Source of the DNA: Albifimbria verrucaria
Taxonomy: Eukaryota; Ascomycota; Sordariomycetes; Hypocreales; Stachybotryaceae
Assembly (NCBI GenBank): GCA_020081605.1
Contig: JAHREC010000011.1
Location: 3,906,001-3,970,000, forward strand
DNA length: 64,000 nucleotides
Direction of reading: 5' to 3'
In this document: positions 21,058 to 34,576 of the stretch, piece by piece
How the letters are laid out: each line of letters opens with the position of its first letter
Position numbering within the stretch: position 1 is the first letter of the stretch
Translations under genes and position numbers: made by a program
Notes under the pieces: generated by a model
Told to the model about the DNA's origin: nothing
Database searches by the model: none
The model's input: only the letters and a program-made list of their open reading frames with translations

Positions 21058-23025
21058 TCAAACAGCCACGGCGGCCGACACCTTGCCATTGGGTCCGTGC
21101 TTGACTGACTTCCACTGGAAGAACAGGCAAGAAATGAAGGCGCAGATGGCGCAAGCCATAGTCACGTAGTATGTATGTCTCAAGCCTTGCATGTAGGACT
21201 CCAGGACAGGAGCAATGGCGTCTGCGCGACCCATCTTCGTGAGTGTGTCCTTGATTTCAGAAGCACCAATGTTGATGAAGAGAGTCGGCTCGATACCAAT
21301 GTTCTTCTCTGCAACGCTGTCGATGAGACCGTTCTGGAAGAGCGTCTGGGCAACTGCGACGAAGATGGCGCCACCGAAGGCCTGGAAGAACTGGACGCAA
21401 GCTGTACCGACGGGGATCCATTCTTGGGGCAGGACGGTCTGCACGACAAGGACACTAGCCTGGAAACCGGCACCAATTCCAAGACCAGCCAGAACCTGGT
21501 AGCCGAACCATTCTCGGAGAGGGGTGTCGACGTCGAAGGTGGTGATCATGCCGGCACCAACGGAGAAGAGGGCCATGCAGGGGACGACGACGGCGCTGTA
21601 GTAGCCAATGGCACTGATGATACCACCTGACAGGATAGAGATGATGACGGTAGAGAGCAGCAGGGCAGGATCTTGATACCAGCCTGGACAGCACTGACGC
21701 CTTGGATAGCCTGGAAGTAGAGGGCTGAGCCGTCAAAGTTAGCAGAAGTCCCGACGGTAGAGAATCCGAGAAGCAACACTTACAGAGGTAGTAGATGAGA
21801 GGGAAGAAGGCGGCACCAAAGAACATGGCAAACAGCATAGCAGGCAAAACGTTTCGGTCCTTGAAAAGGCGAGGAGGAAGAGTTCCGCGATCCTGCTGCC
21901 ACAGCTGGACACCGATGAAGATGGCAGTCATGGCACCAAAGCCAACAAACAGGCCAATGATGGTGGCACTGTTCCAGGCGTATTCGGCGCCACCCCATTG
22001 AAGAGCGAGGAGAAGACAGATGATGGCAGGGATGAAGATGGCAGCACCAGTAAGATCGAGCTGGCGAACCCTAGCCATGAATGGCTGGTTGGCAGTCTCT
22101 TCGCTCACGCGGTTGACACGGATGAAGAAGAAGGCAATGACCATGGCAATACCACCGATAGGGAGGTTGATGTAGAAGCACCAGCGCCAAGTGGCACCCT
22201 CGGTGAAGGCACCTCCGAGAAGGGGACCGGCGACGGAGGCGATGCCCCACATGCTGGCGATGAGACCGAAGGCCATAGGACGCTTGGGAAGGGCACTTCG
22301 AGATGTCAGCCCAGAATGTTCAAACAATGTTGCAGAATGAAGATGAGACTTACTGATCAGGGAAAGGATGACAATGCAACCAGAGAAGATACCGGCTGTG
22401 CCAATCTAATGGGAGTTATCAGTATTGAAAGACTGGCGACAAGGGTCTTTTCCCACTTACTCCTGCAATAGCACGGCCAACGATGAAGGCAGTGGAGGAG
22501 GGGGCAACGGCAGAGATAAGACTTCCAATCTCGAAGATGAAGACGGCCGTGAGATAGGCAAGCTTAACGTTGAAGAGCTTGTAAATGGTTCCGTACATGG
22601 GCTGCAAGGCCGTGGTGGTGAGCAGGTACGAAGCGCCATACCATCCCTGTATTTTCGGAAGCGAAAAAGTGTCAGTCCTGTTTTTTTCTGCCATGACAGT
22701 GGATCAAGAAGGAGATTTGACTCACGATATCCTTGACACTCTTGTACTCGGAGGTGATGGCACCCAGTGCAGGCGCAATGATGGTCTGGTCGAGAGCGAC
22801 GAGGAAGACAGACATAAGCAGGGCGAAGATGATGAGAACGAGCTTGAGACCAGAGGGATAGTCTGGGTTGTCGTCGGTTTCATCCTGGGTTTGTGAAGCG
22901 GGCGCGTCTGGGGTGACTTCATCAACCTGCTTCTCGTTGATGGTGCCGTTTCTGGGAGATTCGACCTCAGTCTTGTCGCCGGAAAGGCGATCGCTGCGGT
23001 GGTCGTCAAGGGTTGAGGCGGCCAT
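21058..23025 (-). CDS. MFS transporter, DHA2 (14-TM drug/toxin efflux) family (two frameshifts)
   Basis: A plasma-membrane proton antiporter of the DHA2 type; fungal members export drugs or secondary metabolites. Exons 22726-23025, 22461-22646, 22354-22405, 21784-22295 and 21058-21724 give 572 residues when one C is counted in at 22291-22293 and at 21663-21665 (minus-strand CCC). An acidic hydrophilic N-terminus of about 65 residues precedes TM1, which carries LDQTIIAPALGAI (motif D1). GWYGASYLL, GRAIAGVGTAGIFSG and the family signature WRWCFYINLPIGG follow, with about 14 hydrophobic segments in all. The start ATG at 23025 precedes AASTLDDHRSD. The substrate cannot be read from sequence; the neighbouring genes do not make a biosynthetic cluster. 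Confidence 0.88.
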
Positions 23026-26000
23026 GTTGACGGTGTTAGAGGAAGAGAGTAAACCGACAATGCAAGCGTGGAATGAGACTGGCGAAGAAAGAAAAGGTCG
23101 GAGCTGTCTTTTGGCTTCTTTCTTGTCTGGAAAATCCAAAGAAAAAAAAATAGCTGCCAGGGCCCCGTCCTATATGGGGATGGGACAATAGACCAGAGGG
23201 GCGTGGACAATACTGTCGAAATGAGTCGAAATGAGGACGCAGCTGGTGGGTGTGAGCGCGGATGGGGCAAGCTGAGCAAGGGTCCAGTTCAGTCCAGGTA
23301 ACCACGGCACTGAGATTGTCGATCGGTGCAAGAGATCGAGCCCTCGAGGCCTTGTTTTATCTTGGCTCAATTAGGTGGTAGGCCCGAAGGGTGAAAACGG
23401 GGCGATTTGACGAAGCCGGCGACGATGGGTGAGTTGGAGTGCGAGGCCAGAAGATCGAGGGTGTGCGGAACGAAGCCATTTATTAAATATCCAGGCAACC
23501 CACGACGCCTCGCGAGCAAGCGACGCGATAGCGTTGAGCAAGCCATTCAAAACGAGCATGCATATGTCATCCATCCATCCATCCATCTGGTTCGGCTTAG
23601 CAACGGACAACGGACAAGGGCCCCTTTGCTCTCTCGTAGTCCGAGAGGCACTAGGGAGGGAGGGCAGGGTGGTTGCATGGCATTCAGCCCAGGCCAAACT
23701 CCGCAACGAAGACGACTTTGACTAATAACTAACTTAGTGACCCATACGCACGCAGTACCGGCAGGGCAGTCGTCGCACTTGTCAACGAGAGCGAGCTCCA
23801 TCTGCTGGGATCTGCAACCATCGGCCGTGTAACATCATTCCATCCGTCCCCCAAACGCTGCTGGGAGCTGTCACGGCCAAACTCAAAGAGCACTTCTACA
23901 ACCAAAGCCTCCCATAGCTCCGTTAACCCTGTCAATGACCGCTTCCAAAGTCCCCAGGAGATGAGCAGCGTCCCAACGTCTGTCCTGTTGTCATAGCTGG
24001 CCCCTTGCTTGCGGCGGGCACGTCCGTACATGAGGCTGAAGGACCGCTGGGCACGAGTTGTTATTGTCTGACTAAACATGTTACCGGTGAATCATCAACA
24101 GACAGACACCGATGACGAAGTCGCGAAAATCTACCGCCGCATCTCACCTCACGTTCTTACATCCCAAGCAAAATCTTGGGCTACGGGTAGCAGGTCACAG
24201 GCCTGGGCCCCGGAAATTCACGACCTGCAGACAGGCAAGGCAGGGTGGGGGTGGTGGGCTCGCGTCGCTCTGAACTTGGCTTCGAGACTAGGTCTACGCT
24301 TGCGATCCCGCTGGGTGTGTGGAGACTCTGCGGATCGAGACTCGACGAGATTGTTTGGCGCCAGCTTGTAAGCACCGGCCAAGCAGCTATGCCGACGTCC
24401 GAGTCCCCCTTCCGGAACAACACAGCAAATCCTCTACTGTTCCAAGAAAGAAGCCCTGCAGAAGGAAAAAGAAAAAAAGGTCACACACGGGCCTCGTCGT
24501 GCTAACTAACCGCCAGGTGTTTAAGCGCAAGACACGACGGGTACGGTCCGGACACGGCTTGCCCACGAAACAGCTGTCAAGTGAGACACGACTTCAGACG
24601 AGGCAACCTGAGGAACAGGTCGTGGTTTGCGTACGACGACGCCCTGCCATGATCAAGGCGGCTGATGGTCGTGTCTGCGACTAACAGATACGAAAGCCCA
24701 AGGGTCAGAGCAATTGAGCCCATGTGCTTGCGGCGGAGAGTAGATGGCTGCGTAGCGCGCCATCGTCAGCATGGGCGGGTGACTCACAACCAAACGCCTT
24801 CAATTTCCCGTAACCAAGATAGTTGGGTACAGCTCCCGGTCTGCTTCCGTAGAAACCCGTTTGGACCCGGCATCACGGTCAGTCCTGAATGTAAGGTTAC
24901 AGGTTCCCCTGAGCGTGGCTGGCTGCTAAGAGAAGCAAAGAGTCGCTCCCGGCTCTCGCTCCCAGGACATGCCCGCGTCGCAACCCTCTCGGAGATAGTC
25001 GACCCTGCTCGACCGAGCTATAGACTGCTGCGTTCGCCTTTTCCCTTTCCTACTGTTGAAAGCCCATCATCCACACGCCATGGAACAAAGCACAAAGCTT
25101 CTCTCCCCGCAAGATCGTCGTACAACGACCAATTGTTCTTGGCTCTGTAAACTGGGCCTACAGTAGCCGCAACTTTTCCACCCTCCGTTAACCATAAATC
25201 TTAACCCGTAGTCGCTCCGTCCACCTGATACGTTTGATGACGTCGTGTCAGGAGACGCATCCATAGTGCAGACCCCAAGGCTTGGGAACAATTGCCTGCC
25301 TTGTGCTGCCGGTGCGTCTGCAGCAAGTCGACTTCGGCATTTCTCACCAACGATCCGAGCATCTCATGCCAAGATCCAAATCGAGCTGCCCAACAAGGCT
25401 GAACATGCGTATGGGAATTGCCCCGAATGGCCCATCCCCATCCCCAAGCGCCATCCTTATTCATCAAAACCACACCGGGCAAAGATACACGGTATCCACC
25501 ACCGCTAATTAGTTTCCCAGCAGCTAACTAGCATCACCACTCCTAGTTCACGGCATTTGTTAGGCCCAACACCGAGGGTTTGCGGCCTTCCACAGCGGGT
25601 CGGTGGAGGCTCTGATCCTTGGTTTCTTCCTTGTGATATAACGGACTCTTTAACTGTCCGAACAAGAAGCGCAGGTTTTACGCAATATCAAGACTATGAT
25701 GCGTGCACTGATACAGAGTACTGTGCATCGATCCTTTCGAATACGAAACCCCGGAGATAGCGATTGATAACCGGCCTTCACCATCTCTAAGCTCCGTGAC
25801 CTCTTCCGCAAAATCCGCAACCCCCTGTCACAGCCTCGAACATTCACAACACATCTGATAGGAGCATGTCGCAGTCAGCAAGCATACGCGTGTTATCATA
25901 CCCCAAGGTCCTATCATATCCATCTTCGAGGAGGAATAGGAGGGCCAACTAAGCAGCCACATGCGCTGAAATCCAAGCAATAGTCTTTTGGCTGTCTATG

Positions 26001-26172
26001 CATGCTACGTGATATGGAAAACTCATCTGCCCTGCGCCTGGCTGCTGTATCCCTTTTTCTATCCGATCTCTTCCAGCGTAGCTTCGCATCATCAGATCAT
26101 TCCGGCGCTCGTGCGCTTGCCACACGCAACGCCATATGTACAATGCGCCTTTTAGAATGTCGCTTCATCTCC
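23026..26172. other. Gene-poor 3.1 kb stretch with a CATC microsatellite
   Basis: No coding gene, tRNA or 5S rRNA was recognised. The first few hundred bases are the MFS upstream region. A short (CATC)n microsatellite lies at about 23568-23587. Open frames of up to about 160 codons here have no family signal and unlikely composition. Confidence 0.45.
23568..23587. repeat. (CATC)5 microsatellite
   Basis: Five tandem copies of a four-base unit are visible directly in the gene-poor stretch. No function is implied. Confidence 0.85.
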
Positions 26173-29100
26173 TTACTCTTGCTCGCCCTTGCTTTCACCA
26201 TCGTCCTCGTCCTCATCTTCACTACCGCCTGGTACCCAAAGCAGTAGTCCGTCCTTGTCAATCTTCATTCCTTCTGTGGGAATGATTCGTAGCACTTTCT
26301 GGAAGTACTTGTCTCGTACCACCAGAGCGGCCCTTATGTATCTGCCGCGCACGAGGGGTAGTAGACGATATGTTGCCGTTCGTCGTGACATGGGAAGCAG
26401 ATTCATCGTTGTCTGCTTTGCGCCGGAAAAGGCGAATTCGCTGCTCGGCTCCACGGTCAACCCAAAGGTAAGCAGATGGTTCGACGGGTTCTCAATAGTA
26501 ATGTCCAAGTGCATCAGTCCCAACCCTTCTGGTGCGCTGTGGAAGACCGATGCAAGCACCCGCGGCTCCATTCCCAGCACCAGATATCGTCCCACAGGCA
26601 TGGTGGTTGTAACAACAGCTGCATCGTCTCGGCGTCGCTTCCAGCTAATCACAACACCCAGCTCAAGTGACACCGGCTGCCGGTCCTCAACCTTCAGCTT
26701 CTGTGTTATAATATCGAATCGTGCTTCGCGCATGGTCTTGGGGCCCACTGCAATACCTTCTTCAGGTAGTTCGGGCCTACTGGCAATAGTACACCGAGCA
26801 TCGCCAACCGTAGACAGAATCTTTACGTCCATGCCCACTACGACAAGCTCCTCGAGGGCAAATGATGCGTAATGGCAGACTAAGCACCACTTCTGGGCCA
26901 AGCCCTTAGCCTCTGCAGCCGTGCTGTCTTCGTCATTCAGTGATGGCAAGCTTTCCCAGTCAAACAGGCTTGGCCATGGGTCAGGATGAAGTCGTGGCGT
27001 CAAATCATAGTTGGCCTCAAAAGCATTTACCACGTTGATTTGTACCGGTAACATCTGCATGATAGGAGTAGCAGCGTCTGACTGCAAGTGATACGTAGCT
27101 CGCAAATGCAAGTCAAGTGCCGTTGGACTGTTGACCGCGTTGATGGTGAGCATCACCTTCTTCGAGGCAGCTGTGTCAATCGTGCCAAGTACAAGCCCTG
27201 TGATCTTTGCTTCTTCTGGGCCTGCATCTGCCTTGTATTCTTCGTCGTTGATCGTTGTCATCAGCCCTGGAACTTCTCTGCCGAACAAATGTACGTCAAG
27301 CTTAACGTTTGCTGCTTCATCCTCGGCGTTCAGAAGCTCGACTTGCATCTGAATAGTCTCATTTGCATAGTACTGCTCAATGACATCGACCAACTTGATC
27401 TCCATTTTGGGCGGCCGAGGCTGGATATGAAGTGTGTGTGCATTAGAGCGAGCATGTCTCGGCGTTCGCGAACCCTTGATGTACCATCCCACAACGCTAT
27501 CACTTTCTCGAAACTTCAGAGAGTAATCCGCGTCATACGACTCGCTGCGGTAAGAAAGCACCAGCCCAGACGCTTGTGTGTCTCCAGCTTCTCGAAGTGG
27601 TATTGTCATCTCCAGCACCCGCGTTTCGCCTGGTCGTAACCGCAGGTTGCACTGTCCGCTGAGTCTGGATGGTTTGTCGTCGTCTACGCTTTCTGCAAAA
27701 TTTTCTGTCAAAACCACTGAGCTAATAACCAGCCGGTTGACAGCCTCCTCCTCATCGTCGCTGTGCTCGAGCACAATAGGTCTTAGGCTACCCTCAAATT
27801 CGACTTGTATTGAGCTCAACGCAATAGGCGTGGAATTTGGAAGTGCATTAGATGTCAGTGAGAGCTGTGCAGTACACCGGTCACCAGCCCTGCCTTCTTT
27901 ATTACGGAACACAAAGGCAGCGGAAACGATTGGAGAAACTACTTCGTCCGAAAGAGTTATCGATGGCTTTGTGCTCGTCGCAACCCCTCCAGAGAATTAG
28001 AGAGGTTATATTGCCACTGCGGCCGTCGTGTATATCCTATACACTGTCAGTAAAGGCAACCACCAGTCGCTCGCCATCACTCACTTTTATTGATCAGCTC
28101 CCAGTCGACAGCTACGACCAAATCTGCGCGTCCAGATTCGGCTGCAGCTCGACGAAGTAACCAGGAATAGTCTTCTGAAATGTTCAACCACCATTCTGAT
28201 CTGAATAGCATGTTTTCCCACAGTGGTTGCAAAGCTGTAATCACTTCATTCCAAGCCTCTACGCTCGCCCATTCCCTGGCACATTCGATCGATATCTCGG
28301 CTGCGATACGCAACTGGTCACGGGCTATGAACTGAGAGCGTGCAGTCATGAGACAGTCGACGATTAGTTTTGTGTGCTCGATGCCGCTCCCCGACAATGG
28401 GTATTCCTCGTGCGGCTCCGGACACATGTAGGTGTCGTAGGCATAAGATTGGCTTCCAGTATGTGAGGACTGCGTCGTTTCAGGCGGCTGCCTATCATCC
28501 TCCGGCATCATGTGCGCCAGTGTTCGACGAGCAGCAAGATGCCGAGCAGCAATGCGGTACCAGTAACCGGTATGATGAAGCAACTCCCACGGTTCCAGTC
28601 GCTCAGCCAGCATGCTCTTCTCCGGAGGCACATACAAGGTCATTGAGATTGTTGATAGGGTTGGTATCTCAATCTTTTCTATGAGGTTGGCCATGACCGT
28701 TGCCCACCGGGCTTCCCATGCTTGCCAACCGTAGTTATTTGTTCCCCGTCCCCGACGGTCGACAAAATCACCAATGCGGTCTCGATGCGCTTGCCAACGT
28801 CTCACAGCTAGGCTCGTATTACCCACCCAAAGATGGATGCGGAGGCAGCGTATCGTGATGATGTCCGAAAGCAAACGTGCTTCGTTCCAACGAGGGCTCC
28901 AACTGGGAATAACGTCCAGCACGTCCTGGCCTAACAACAACTCATAGGCCTGCTCGTATGCCTTGATAGTAACGTCGGTTTCCTGGCGGAACTCGGAGAG
29001 AACAGCTGCCTTGAAATCATATCGAAAACTCCAATCGGGGAGCGACAAAGTGCGCGAGGTTCCAGAAGTTGGCGGTAAGGTAGGCTGAGGGACAAAACCA

Positions 29101-29965
29101 CGAGACCTCTTCTTCTTAGCATGCCTACCCAAGTCGCGATAGTACTCCATCGAAGAGTTATATATAACGGTTAGGATGCCGTCGAGTACCCGTCTCAACT
29201 CAGCTGGCGATTCCTGTACCGGAATGTAAAAGATAGACTTGGGGTCAAGCGCTGTCCCTCTTCGAATGTTCTCTATCCTGTCCTGCACACCATCCCCTGA
29301 TGGGTTGACTTTGACATCGCTGTCGGCGAGCAAAATCAGAGCAAGTCTTGTCTTGTAGCCAGACTTCGCAAGCGCGCTCTTCAAATCATTGACATCAGAC
29401 TTGATGCGGTTGTCATTGAGCAGCATAGACGGTGGATCGCTGGTCAGCGTATAGAAGGAGGCGTATATGCTGGGCACCAGCTCTTGGTGCTTCTTGATCC
29501 ATTGCACATCGATGAGGCCGTCGGGGTAAAGCGCAGAGGAAGGGCTTAGCGGAGAGAAGGGAGAGTGAAGCGTCGGCGCGGGTATCGTGGGTTCTTCGGA
29601 ATCTGGGATCTGGGCCTTGCGTGGTGGAAGAAGAAACGACTGGATCACTAGTTAGATACAAACGCCTGAGGAGGGAAGCGGCGCGGGAAGAGGTAACACA
29701 CTCTGCCCACCGTCTTGACCCGAAACCTGTACGGTGTATTCCTATCAGTTCCCTTCCATGACCTCCCATTGGCATCTACGTCGTCGAGGTGGTCTTTAAC
29801 AACCTGCGTCTCTCGCGATTCGAGCGGTGGTATGCCGGATCGCAGCAAGACCCCTTGGTCTACCGACGAGCTGTCCTGTTTCGCGTCCTCATCATTGGTG
29901 TCTAGGCCAGACGCAACAAGGAATGGCACATTATGATCTAAGCTGCCTGGAGGATAACCGTCCAT
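26173..29965 (-). CDS. TRAPPC11 / Gryzun homologue of the TRAPP complex (one frameshift)
   Basis: TRAPPC11-type proteins belong to TRAPP complexes that tether ER-Golgi vesicles. Exons 29702-29965, 28085-29639 and 26173-28036 total 1227 residues with one G added at 27984-27987 (minus-strand GGGG). The start MDGYPPGSLDHNVPFLVASGL is typical. The first intron (29640-29701) joins VGR to SFLLPPRKAQIP. The middle (about 330-560) is a Foie-gras-type alpha-helical domain with EPWELLHHTGYWYRIAARH and AAEISIECAREWA. The C-terminal 600 residues form the Gryzun-type beta-rich region (FVFRNKEGRAGDRCTAQL, FEANYDLTPRLHPDPWPSLF) and end in an acidic tail, GGSEDEDEDDGESKGEQE. The second intron is 28037-28084. 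It is divergent from mL41 with 538 bases between starts. Confidence 0.85.
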
Positions 29966-30503
29966 GGCTACGAATCCGTGTCCGGATGCATGAATCGAAG
30001 GCGACAAGGATGCGCAGGGCAAGCTTCAATAGGCGGGTGCAAGTCTGGCTCAGCGTTAGGATGCTATGCCCCTCGTTATGTAGAAGCAGCCAGCCCACTA
30101 TGCGACGGCGGTTACCCACCTAATTAGTTTAATGGGAGCGATACCCCCAACGAGTGGAATTCGGAATCAAGCTGTCGAATTGAACCCAAGGTCAAATCTT
30201 TGGGGGTTGCAAATAGCAAGAACTATTAAACATAGCAATCAAGGCGCTGCAGGGTTGAAAGCGTATGACATCGCCAGTGCAGTGCTCAGAAGCTCCCCAG
30301 CGTAGTAGATACCCAGCGTCGGGAACTAAACCCGGAAGCGGAACAATACTTACCCCGAAACGCCCATCGCAATCGCGAAATTTCAATGTCAACCTCAAAT
30401 CAGCTTCAATTTATAGGCCCATCGTCCACAGCCCCGAGCTTCGCCTCCCCAGACAGCCCACCGAACCGCACAGACGAGCTCTCTCTGAGCCCCATCAATC
30501 GCC
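29966..30503. promoter_or_regulatory. Bidirectional upstream region (TRAPPC11 / mL41)
   Basis: 538 bases between divergent housekeeping genes. No TATA box stands out, which is common for such genes. No other gene is seen. Confidence 0.4.
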
Positions 30504-30897
30504 ATGAGACCGACCCAGGCTTTGCAGGTGCTGCGCTACCGTCGCCAGAAGCTCACCACCAAGGATGTCGGCCGAGGATTCTACAAGGGTAACCGTACCG
30601 GTGCCATGGGTCGCCACACCAAGTTTGGAGGCTACGTGATCGAGTGGAACAAAGTGCGCACATACGTCGTGCCCCGAACCTGAAGGACTTCAAGGTAAGG
30701 CAATCCGCCGGGCCCTGCTATGCGGTACCAGCTGTGTCGATGGACAACAACTAACAAGCCTCGTCTTGCTACAGCTCACCCCGTTCGTCAGCAGGGAGAT
30801 CAGGCCGACTCCCGGTGACTACAAGGGCTTGGAGAAGGGTCCCCAGGATCCCTACTTCTACGTCGAGCAGTGGAAGCGCTTCAACGGTGTCGACTAA
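30504..30897 (+). CDS. MRPL27: Mitochondrial large-subunit ribosomal protein mL41 (MRPL27) (one frameshift)
   Basis: A structural protein of the mitochondrial 54S ribosomal subunit. Exons 30504-30694 and 30775-30897 flank an 80-base intron with a CTAAC branch site and encode 104 residues. Family segments are [40 protein letters not shown] and VRTYVVP, then [17 protein letters not shown] and [12 protein letters not shown]. The frame breaks at CCCC 30672-30675: adding a C gives VPPNLKDFK, the expected continuation, and a total of exactly 105 codons. Because this gene is essential for respiration, a real one-base deletion is improbable. It converges with the lipase gene. Confidence 0.85.
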
Positions 30898-31269
30898 AAC
30901 ACTGCGACGGCTGGCATGGAAAATTCGCATCACGAAGGGGCGTTTGGATGAGCCTTGAATTGCGCATGGACGGCCGGACCGGAGGAGATGGGCTCCTGTC
31001 CCGGCTGTATATATATATCTCACACGGGGCCTAGACATGTACCACTATGTACGATATGATCCTCAAAACACAGGACAAGCGGCAGAATATACAACAATCA
31101 ACCTTGTACGATTTATTAGTGTATAGGGTTTATCGCCCGATGCCATTACCTAGGTGTGATAAGTGAGATTTAACGACAGTGTTTACCCGTGGTATCTAAA
31201 CTCGAAAGACCAATAACGCGCTCTAAATGAAAATGACACATGATGTATAGTCTGACGCTTGCTTCAGAC
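30898..31269. other. Convergent 3' flanks (mL41 / lipase)
   Basis: 372 bases between two gene ends. A short TATATATATA run at 31009-31018 sits in the mL41 3' flank and could take part in 3'-end formation. No gene. Confidence 0.4.
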
Positions 31270-33900
31270 TCAGTGTACTCGTGGCAAGTCTTCCTGTGCC
31301 GTGACGAAGGTCTCTAAACCAGGACGGTCCGCCTCTACACCTGGAGTATTAGGGCTTGTTGGTCGCGAACTTGGAAGAGGTGTGACCGAGTTCAACGTGA
31401 GCATGCTCTCCGTCTCCGCCTCCTTCTTCAAACTAAACGGCATGGCAATTCCGTCAAGATAAGGCCTCTTGCCTGCCGCTCCCGTTTCAGGAACGTAATC
31501 AGCACTGAGATAGTCCGGCCGGGATGTCTCCTTGTCTCTGCGCAGCTCTAGGAGCTTTGCAACTGGCGTATCCTCATCTACGACGATGCTCTCAGTTTGA
31601 TTCTCATCCGTCACGATCCTGCGACGAGATGTGCTTCGATGATCTGGGCTAAGCATTGGTGGGGGTTCCTGTGCTTGGATATCGTTGAAGCCTCGTGCCC
31701 CTGTGCCTTCTTCGGATGTGGCAGCTTGAGTCTCGGGTCGTTGATCCGCCTTCTGTTCTCGCTCGACAGCCAGCTCATCATGCTTTGATCCCCAAAGAGA
31801 CCAAAGAGCGAGACCAAGACTCTTGGTTCGCTTCTTCTCCTTGACATCAGACTCCAGTCTTCTCCGACCCGCCAATGCGCTCAAGGGTGGGTGCTCGCCA
31901 GGTCCAAAATCTTGGTACCCAAACATCATATCTTTAATGATCTTCTTGTGAACTTTCGCTTTTGTGGTCGAATACCTAGTATCCCATTGGTTCTTGGTAG
32001 CAAGCCACTTTCGTACCGGTCCTTCTTTGATGATGCCGACCTCACTGGCCTTCATGCGGCATGCGGGCAACTCTTCCTCCGGAGCTAATGGCAATATGAC
32101 ACCATGTCGCGTAACCCTTTGTCGGATCATGTGGTTCTTGAACTTTGGCAGAGGATCCCTGCCTTGCCCACCTGACCGGGTTCTGTAGTCTGTTCAGCAG
32201 ATGGCTTCTCGTCCTGTCTTGTCTGCTCCTCTTCCACCTCTGTGCCAGAACCGGAACTGGAGATTACCGAGATATCATCGTCGTTGAGGATCTCAATGCC
32301 TCGCTTCTGGGCTCGCGCCAATGCCCAAGCACCAAATTGAGCTATGGATCTGAACATGAATTTGGCGGGTCGAGTAAAACTCAATGTAGTGGCGACGTGG
32401 CATAAGTCATCCCAGACTTGCAGCTGCACGTCTGTCGCTTTGTACTTGTCCAGGAGTGTTTTTCCTCGCTCTGTTAACAGCTCTGGTGGTGGCGCATACT
32501 TGGCTGGGTTGGCACATTTATGAGCCAGGTAGATCTGCTCGTCGCGTAGGAACTCGCCTCCTCCAACAACAATCAACAAAGGTGGCAGTCCACCAAGTGT
32601 TGGCTGCATGACTGGGCTGACAAGAGGGTGATTCAGGAGTAGGTTGGTGGTGTAGAACTGACTGTAATTAGTTTGCGATCATGGTAGCAAAGCTTCTTGG
32701 CTCACCTGGATCTGGTCCTTAATGGTAACGAGTTCGCCATCAATTTTGACGGTCAGAAATCTATCTGGGTCCGACACCAGGCCACCGCTGATAATCTCTG
32801 GCGCTTTGTCGGTAGTTTCGTCCTTTGCGACAATGGGCGCCTGCTGCTTGTTCTTCAAGGTGTTTGTATCGGGGACGTCCTTGGAACCCGCCTGTTTCCG
32901 CTTGTTCGCTTCTTCTTTAAGCATCTTGATGTCATCCTCATTTGGCGGTGGCCAAGACCTGGACGGCTTATGGTGGAAGCCTGATTGGGGATGTAGTCCA
33001 GAGGAGCGGGCTGCGCAACGCTAGGGAATGAATGTGTCAAGTCCACCCAAGGGCTGATGAGGATGGCTCCAGCAGGGAGAGGGATGCCTTGGTCACGCAA
33101 CAAGCAGAGCACTGAAAGTACCATGCCACCACCTGCAGAGTCGCCTGCCAAGATAATTTGGCTCGGATCATGGATAGTCAAGAGATACAGGTAGGCTGCG
33201 AGGCAGTCTTGGAGGCCACAGGGGAACGGAAACTGCGGCGCCAACCGATATTTCAGGGCAAAGACCCTAGCCTTTAGCTTTCGCGCGTGTCGTTGCATCT
33301 GATATCGGTGTTCATCCACACTCCCGAAGAAATATGCTCCGCCGTGGATGTAGAGCATAATGCGACGTCCTGGATCGCCATTCTTCTTCCTTTCGGTGGC
33401 ATCCGCCTTCATCTCGATCCACTCGGCCTTGAATGTTGTATCTGGCTTCCTCCATTGCCACCACTTTTGGCCGCCGACCATACGGATGCCATCGCGGCCA
33501 AGCTCTTCCTGGAGAAGTTCGGCCGACTTGGTCAAGTGCTCCTCTGGTACTTCGACCTCATCGACCTTGACCCATTGCGGGTGCGGAACCCACTGCGCGG
33601 TGAAGGATTGAAGCTCCTCGACTGTGTGGTGCGACGCGAAATCCAGGAAGGATCGTAGTAGGTGCAAACTTTCGTCGTAGGACAAATGCGCGGTCGGGCG
33701 CTCCTTGAGACTGCGCTTGTTCAGGTACTACACGGCCACCGAGTCGTAAGTTAGCATCGACAACATAGCAACTGCATCTCGAGCAGCCTTTGCGGCGCGA
33801 TTGCCATCAGAGAACGGTTCGGTCTTACATGAGAGAACAGCGTGGAAACGACAGTTGGCGTAACGGCCAAACCGACCGACGCCGTGGTAAGTTTATTCAT
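31270..33900 (-). CDS. HSL-type lipase/esterase with long C-terminal extension (two frameshifts)
   Basis: A serine ester hydrolase of the hormone-sensitive-lipase (alpha/beta-hydrolase-3) family, probably acting on intracellular lipid esters. Exons 33829-33900, 32706-33727 and 31270-32657 give 827 residues after adding one base at 32980 and near 32157. Exon 1 encodes MNKLTTASVGLAVTPTVVSTLFSH, a possible membrane-associating N-terminus. HGGAYFFGS supplies the oxyanion hole, GDSAGGGM the catalytic Ser, GGGEFLRDE probably the Asp, and DLCHVATTL the His. The catalytic core is split by a long polar insert rich in Lys/Glu (EEANKRKQAGSK). About 290 residues of low-complexity Ser/Thr/Pro tail follow the core (VTPLPSSRPTSPNTP), plausibly regulatory phosphorylation sites. 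A 101-base first intron separates exon 1. Confidence 0.85.
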
Positions 33901-34576
33901 AACAACCGTGATCCCTGCCAAGTGGCGGGCGTTCAATCTATTGTGCGGGCACCAAAACGCAAAGAATGGAGAAGAAGATGGGGCCAGCTGCCAAGTGATA
34001 TAAGAGACAGAATGGGGTCGCTGTTGTCCAAGGGGCCGACCTGTTATGATGTCATGCCACCCTGAATTTCTGTAGCGTCGAAGGGAGGGAGACAAAGCTG
34101 CCTGGGGAGTTCGGTGGTTGGAGCCAAAAGAAAAAAAGAACCAAAAAAAGGATGGGCGGACGGTATCATATGCAATTGGTCAACACGATCAATTGCGTCT
34201 ACAGTAAGCTTGTTAGCTGATATACGCGTCTCTCGGTCGGAGAACAGGTCAGCATGGCCTGCCACATGTCACGGACCGGTCCTTACTCTGATCAGAAACA
34301 AACGTTTGATATTGCACTGTAAAGTCGGTTGGTCAGGTACCATACACGCTACCGTACACGCTACGCACACGCTACCGCCCACGCACAGGTGGACGAAAGC
34401 AACCTAGCTCAAGTGTCTTAGAGTTGGCCCGTGCTCAAATGGTGGAACCCGGCCAGCGTGGAGCCGAAACCCCGAGAGTCCCAGGTAGTGAAAAAACACC
34501 ATGTAAAAAAAAGAAGAAACAAATTTGCTGCCATCGTCCAACTACCCCTCCAAACCCCCACCAAGACACTCCCACC
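33901..34576. promoter_or_regulatory. Divergent upstream region (lipase / TSR2)
   Basis: 676 bases between two divergent start codons. It contains A-rich runs near 34128-34150 and CACGCTACCG repeats at about 34345-34385 (three near copies of ACACGCTACC). No gene recognised. Confidence 0.4.

Noticed and set aside
17951..23025. Secondary-metabolite gene cluster (hydrolase plus DHA2 transporter)
   Set aside because: No polyketide or peptide synthase, P450 or pathway regulator lies beside them; the gene between them is an OB-fold-like protein.
24665..25150. Plus-strand 161-codon open frame in the gene-poor stretch
   Set aside because: No motif, no intron structure, composition unlike the recognised genes.
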